DNA of 8,358 nucleotides from Mariprofundaceae bacterium. Its GTDB lineage: Bacteria; Pseudomonadota; Zetaproteobacteria; Mariprofundales; J009. Location of the stretch: NCBI GenBank assembly GCA_015489095.1, contig WFMN01000170.1, positions 1 through 8,358 of the forward strand. Reading direction: 5' to 3'. Numbering within the stretch: the first letter of the stretch is position 1; the number at the start of each line of letters is the position of its first letter. A model generated the notes under the pieces. The model did no database searches. It had not been told where the DNA came from and worked only from the letters and a program-made list of their open reading frames with translations. A program made the position numbers and the translations under genes. Of the stretch, positions 4,932 through 8,358 are shown piece by piece.

Positions 4932-7112
4932 TCAGCCCGCGTTATCCAGAATCAGGCAGGATAACGGGGGCAGACGCAACGCTATCGAATGTTGCCTGCC
5001 CATGAACGCTACCGCCTCGCTGTTCACCTGACCACCATTGCCGACATTGCCGCCGCCATACAGCTCGCTGTCGCTGTTGAAAATCTCGCGGTAAGTGCCG
5101 GCAAGCGGCACCCCGAGGCGGTACCCCTCACGCACCACCGGGGTGAGGTTGAGCACCACCAGCAACTGATGGCCGTCGTTATCCTTGCGCAGGTAGCTCA
5201 ACACCGAATGGTCGGCGTCGTTGCAATCGATCCACTCAAAGCCATTGCCATTGAAATCGTTGCAATGCAGCTCCGGCCGTTCGCGGTAGAGCCGGTTGAG
5301 GTCGGCGACCATGCGCATCAACCCCGCGTGCGGCTGGTGCGGGGTCTGCTCCCACGACAGCGCGCCATCTTCGTTCCACTCGGTCCACTGCCCGAACTCA
5401 TCGCCCATGAACAGCAGCTTCTTGCCGGGATGGGTGAACTGCCAGCCGTAGAGGGCGCGCAGGTTGGCGAACTTCTGCCAATCGTCGCCCGGCATCTTGC
5501 CCGGCATCGAGCCCTTGCCGTGGACGACCTCATCGTGGGAGAAGGGAAGGATGAAGTTCTCGGTAAAGGCGTACATCATCGAAAAGGTCATCTGGTTGTG
5601 GTGGTAGCTGCGGTGCACCGGCTCATGGGCGAAGTAGCTCAGCGAATCGTTCATCCACCCCATGTTCCACTTCATGGTGAAGCCGAGCCCGCCTAGGTAG
5701 GTGGGGCGGGAGACCATCGGCCACGAGGTGGACTCCTCCGCCATGGTGACGGCGCCGGGGAAGCGTTCATGCACAAGGTGATTGAACTGCTTAAGAAACT
5801 CGACCGCTTCAAGGTTTTCGCGCCCGCCGTACCGGTTGGGGATCCACTCCCCTGCGTTGCGGGAGTAATCGAGGTAGAGCATGGAGGCGACCGCATCGAC
5901 CCGCAGCCCGTCGATATGAAACTGGTCGAGCCAGAAGAGGGCGGAGGCGATGAGAAAGTTGCGCACCTCGTTGCGCCCGAAGTTGAAGATGAGTGTGCCC
6001 CAATCCCTGTGCTCGCCCAGCCTAGGGTCTTCGTGCTCGTAGAGCGCGGTGCCGTCAAAGCGGGCCAGCCCGAAGCTATCCTTGGGAAAATGGGCCGGCA
6101 CCCAGTCGAGGAAGACGCCAATCCCGTGCTGATGACAATAATCGACGAAATAGCGGAAATCGTCCGGCGTGCCGAAGCGGCTGGTGGGGGCGAAGTAGCC
6201 GACCGTCTGATAGCCCCACGAGCCATCGAACGGATGCTCGGTAATCGGCAGCAGCTCGAGATGGGTAAAGCCGAGCCGCTGGCAGTACGCCACCAGCCGG
6301 TGCGCCAGTTCGCGGTAGTTGAGAAACGCGCCGTTCTCGCGCTGCCATGAACCGAGGTGCACCTCGTAGATGCTGATCGGCTGCGCCATCGGCGGCCCGT
6401 TGCGGCGGCGCTGTTCCATCCAGGACTGATCCCCCCATTGGTACCGCCTCTGATCGTGGACGATGCAGGCGGTCTTGGGGCGCACCTCCATCTGCTGGGC
6501 GTAGGGGTCGGCCTTTTCGAGGATCTCGCCATGCCTGCCGCGAATCTCGAACTTGTAGAGCTCTCCCGCCTCCAAGCCGGGGACAAACAGCTCCCACACC
6601 CCGCTGCTGCCGCGCAGGCGCATGGCGTGGATGCGCCCGTCCCAGCCGTTGAAGTTGCCGATCACGCTGACCCGCTGCGCGTTGGGCGCCCACACCGCGA
6701 AGCCAACGCCCGTCACCCCCTCCATGGTACGCACATGGGCGCCGAACAGGCGATACTTCTCGAAGTGGTTGCCCTCACCGATCAGGTGTAGATCGAGATC
6801 GCCGAGCATGGGCGGAAAGCGGTAGGGGTCGTCCGCCTCCCAACGGTGGCCGTCCGCCGACTCCAGCCGCAGGCGATAGGGGGTGTCAAAATCGCCGTTG
6901 GCAAGGTGACAGGTGAAAAAGTCGCTCCCCTCGATCCGCTTCATCGCGCGGGCACGGGCGCCGAAACCGAGCAGCCACACCTTGCGCACATGGGGGCGGA
7001 AAACGCGGATCACCACCCCGCCGTCGGGATGGGGATGACGCCCCAACACCGCAAACGGGTCGTGGCTACGCGCCTCGATAACGGCGTACATGGCATCGGT
7101 GAGTGTCGGCAT
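4932..7112 (-). CDS. glgB: 1,4-alpha-glucan branching enzyme GlgB
   Basis: The enzyme creates alpha-1,6 branches in glycogen by cutting an alpha-1,4 chain and transferring it. From ATG 7112 it has 726 residues, close to the 728 of E. coli GlgB. Two N-terminal beta-sandwich (CBM48-type) modules are visible, around 18-110 (HDPFAVLGRHPHPDG) and 122-215 (GFAVWAPNAQRVSVIGNFNG). The GH13 barrel follows, with DWVPAHFP (336-343), the nucleophile D406 in DGLRVDAV, the acid/base E459 in MAEESTSW, and D527 in PFSHDEVVHG. These align with E. coli D405, E458 and D526, so it should be active. ATG 7112 is chosen because AGGAGAG (7122-7116) lies just upstream. The frame stays open to 7208, but the 32 extra residues lack homology to the family and would run into rnd. 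No glgA, glgC, glgP or glgX is in the window. It leads the glgB-pilZ-sixA cluster. Confidence 0.97.
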   Translation of the reverse strand: MPTLTDAMYAVIEARSHDPFAVLGRHPHPDGGVVIRVFRPHVRKVWLLGFGARARAMKRIEGSDFFTCHLANGDFDTPYRLRLESADGHRWEADDPYRFPPMLGDLDLHLIGEGNHFEKYRLFGAHVRTMEGVTGVGFAVWAPNAQRVSVIGNFNGWDGRIHAMRLRGSSGVWELFVPGLEAGELYKFEIRGRHGEILEKADPYAQQMEVRPKTACIVHDQRRYQWGDQSWMEQRRRNGPPMAQPISIYEVHLGSWQRENGAFLNYRELAHRLVAYCQRLGFTHLELLPITEHPFDGSWGYQTVGYFAPTSRFGTPDDFRYFVDYCHQHGIGVFLDWVPAHFPKDSFGLARFDGTALYEHEDPRLGEHRDWGTLIFNFGRNEVRNFLIASALFWLDQFHIDGLRVDAVASMLYLDYSRNAGEWIPNRYGGRENLEAVEFLKQFNHLVHERFPGAVTMAEESTSWPMVSRPTYLGGLGFTMKWNMGWMNDSLSYFAHEPVHRSYHHNQMTFSMMYAFTENFILPFSHDEVVHGKGSMPGKMPGDDWQKFANLRALYGWQFTHPGKKLLFMGDEFGQWTEWNEDGALSWEQTPHQPHAGLMRMVADLNRLYRERPELHCNDFNGNGFEWIDCNDADHSVLSYLRKDNDGHQLLVVLNLTPVVREGYRLGVPLAGTYREIFNSDSELYGGGNVGNGGQVNSEAVAFMGRQHSIALRLPPLSCLILDNAG

Positions 7113-7207
7113 GTTCTCTCCTATTCGCATCGTTTTGAGGATTTGACGCGCATGGTAGCGAAACTCTCTCCGGTTGTATGCAGCGATGAAATTGCCATCA
7201 TGCGGCA
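7113..7207. promoter_or_regulatory. Divergent glgB/rnd control region
   Basis: These 95 bases must hold start signals for both divergent genes. The glgB ribosome-binding site (AGGAGAG, minus strand, 7122-7116) is clear. TTGACG at 7143-7148 on the plus strand resembles a -35 box, but no suitably spaced -10 is evident. No strong Shine-Dalgarno sequence precedes rnd. Confidence 0.4.
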
Positions 7208-8358
7208 ATGACGAATCTCCCGACGATTACCTCCATCGATACCACGGCGGCACTCAAGCAGATGATCGCGCTGCTGGCCGATGCGCCAACCCTGTTTGTG
7301 GATACGGAGTTTCACCGCGAATCCACCTACTGGCCGCGGTTCGCGCTGATGCAGATCGCGGCACGGGATCGCGACGGCGCGGTACGCTGCTACCTGATCG
7401 ACCCCTTGGCGATCGAGGATCTGACCCCACTGTGGCGGATGCTGCAAAATACAAGTCAAACCAAGGTGTTCCACGCCGCACGCCAGGATGTGGAGATCAT
7501 CCACCACCTGAGCGGCACCCTGCCGACCCCGCTGTTTGACACCCAGGTGGCTGCGGCACTGTTGGGCTACGGCCAGCAGATCGGCTTCGGCGCGTTGGTA
7601 CAGCAGCTGACCGGGGTGACACTTGCCAAGCAGGCCACCTTCACCGACTGGATGGTGCGACCGCTAAGCCGTGGCCAGCAGCAGTATGCCGCCGACGATG
7701 TGTTGCATCTGATGCCGGTCTATGCCCACCTGTGCGAACAGTTGCAGGCGCGGGGGCGGCAAGGGTGGCTGGACGACGAGCAGCACGATTTGACCGACCC
7801 CGCCAGTTACGATGTGGATCTGGCGACCGTCTTCTGGCGCACCAAGGGGTGCAATCGCCTCAAACCCAAACAGCTGGCGGTACTGCGCCCACTGGCGGCA
7901 TGGCGCGAGCAGGCGGCGCGCGAGCGCGACCTGCCACGCCGCCGGCTGCTGGCGGATGAGTCGCTGCTGGAGCTGGCGCGGCAGGAGAAGCTAGATCGCC
8001 AGAAAATCGCCGCGATCCGCGGCATCTCCGCGGGTCTCGTCAAACGCTTCGGCGATGCGATTCTTGCGGCGTGGCGGGAGGGGATCGCCTGTCCCAAGGC
8101 CGATTGGCCGCAACGCACGCGCAGCCCGGCACACACCCCGGGCAGCGCCGTCCGCGCCGAGCTGCTCGACGCGCTGGTGCAACTCAAGGCGGATGCGCTG
8201 GAGATCGCCCCCGCCATCCTCGCCAGCAAATCCGATCTCGCGGCGCTGGCATCGTGGGGCGGCCAGAAGCACCCCGGCGATCCGCCCGATCTGCGCATCC
8301 TGCGCGGCTGGCGACGCACGCTGATCGGCGACGAGCTGCTGGCCATGCTGGCGGGAAA
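7208..8358 (+). CDS. rnd: Ribonuclease D (3' end beyond the window)
   Basis: An open frame starts at ATG 7208 and runs 383 codons off the right edge without a stop. RNase D is a 3'-5' exoribonuclease that trims tRNA precursors and other structured RNAs using two metal ions. The DEDDy motifs are complete: VDTEF (D32, E34), HAARQDVE (D94) and YAADD (Y160, D164). TDWMVRPLSRGQ and FDTQVAAALLG match the family between them. A first HRDC domain covers about 219-289 (KPKQLAVLRPLAAW ... KIAAIRGIS), and a second, weaker one about 320-383. E. coli RNase D has about 375 residues, so only a few C-terminal codons are probably missing. An in-frame TGA at 7187-7189 makes ATG 7208 the first possible start, though no clear Shine-Dalgarno sequence precedes it. 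It diverges from glgB. Confidence 0.95.
   Translation, partial: MTNLPTITSIDTTAALKQMIALLADAPTLFVDTEFHRESTYWPRFALMQIAARDRDGAVRCYLIDPLAIEDLTPLWRMLQNTSQTKVFHAARQDVEIIHHLSGTLPTPLFDTQVAAALLGYGQQIGFGALVQQLTGVTLAKQATFTDWMVRPLSRGQQQYAADDVLHLMPVYAHLCEQLQARGRQGWLDDEQHDLTDPASYDVDLATVFWRTKGCNRLKPKQLAVLRPLAAWREQAARERDLPRRRLLADESLLELARQEKLDRQKIAAIRGISAGLVKRFGDAILAAWREGIACPKADWPQRTRSPAHTPGSAVRAELLDALVQLKADALEIAPAILASKSDLAALASWGGQKHPGDPPDLRILRGWRRTLIGDELLAMLAG

Noticed and set aside
5693..6693. Long overlapping ORFs on both strands inside glgB
   Set aside because: They are shadows of the GC-rich glgB frame; glgB itself has full domain and active-site support.
7113..7208. Upstream extension of GlgB by 32 residues to 7208
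   Set aside because: The extension has no family similarity, overlaps the rnd start, and the downstream ATG at 7112 has a well-placed AGGAGAG site.

Overview
The window is a compact, GC-rich proteobacterial chromosome segment. A divergent rne/rluC pair, rnd, glgB, sixA, a PilZ protein and a chemoreceptor-like protein together suggest a free-living motile bacterium with c-di-GMP signalling, probably gammaproteobacterial or a nearby deep branch. I cannot name the species from this sequence.

Layout. Bases 1-88 (minus) are the first 29 codons of an RNase E/G family gene, most likely rne. It diverges from rluC (564-1541, plus), the 23S rRNA pseudouridine synthase; the gap of about 475 bases holds several hairpins, one of them over the rne ribosome-binding site. 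rluC converges with, and overlaps by 8 bases, a small soluble chemoreceptor-type signalling protein (1534-2115 or 2136, minus). Divergent from that is an HPP-family membrane protein (2172-2696, plus). Next comes a short accessory stretch: a degenerate interspersed repeat, a REP palindrome, a GC hairpin, and an AT-rich promoter carrying a long inverted repeat. This promoter drives an AAA/DUF4143 ATPase gene (2917-4050, plus) that appears to be translated without a leader. The ATPase gene converges on a three-gene minus-strand cluster read in the order glgB (7112-4932), PilZ gene (4913-4545), sixA (4531-4061). The last gene, rnd (RNase D, from 7208, plus), diverges from glgB and runs off the right edge just short of its expected end.

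Functional reading. The two ends carry RNA-metabolism genes (rne, rluC, rnd). The minus-strand cluster puts glycogen branching enzyme together with a probable c-di-GMP receptor and a phosphohistidine phosphatase. That combination could link carbon storage to signalling, but this is inference from gene order only. The ATPase and its repeats look like an inserted accessory module. I found no CRISPR array, tRNA, rRNA, transposase, phage gene or obvious defence operon. The points most worth following up are the palindromic leaderless promoter, the perfect 18-base palindrome between the PilZ gene and sixA, the minimal chemoreceptor hairpin, and the structured rne leader.
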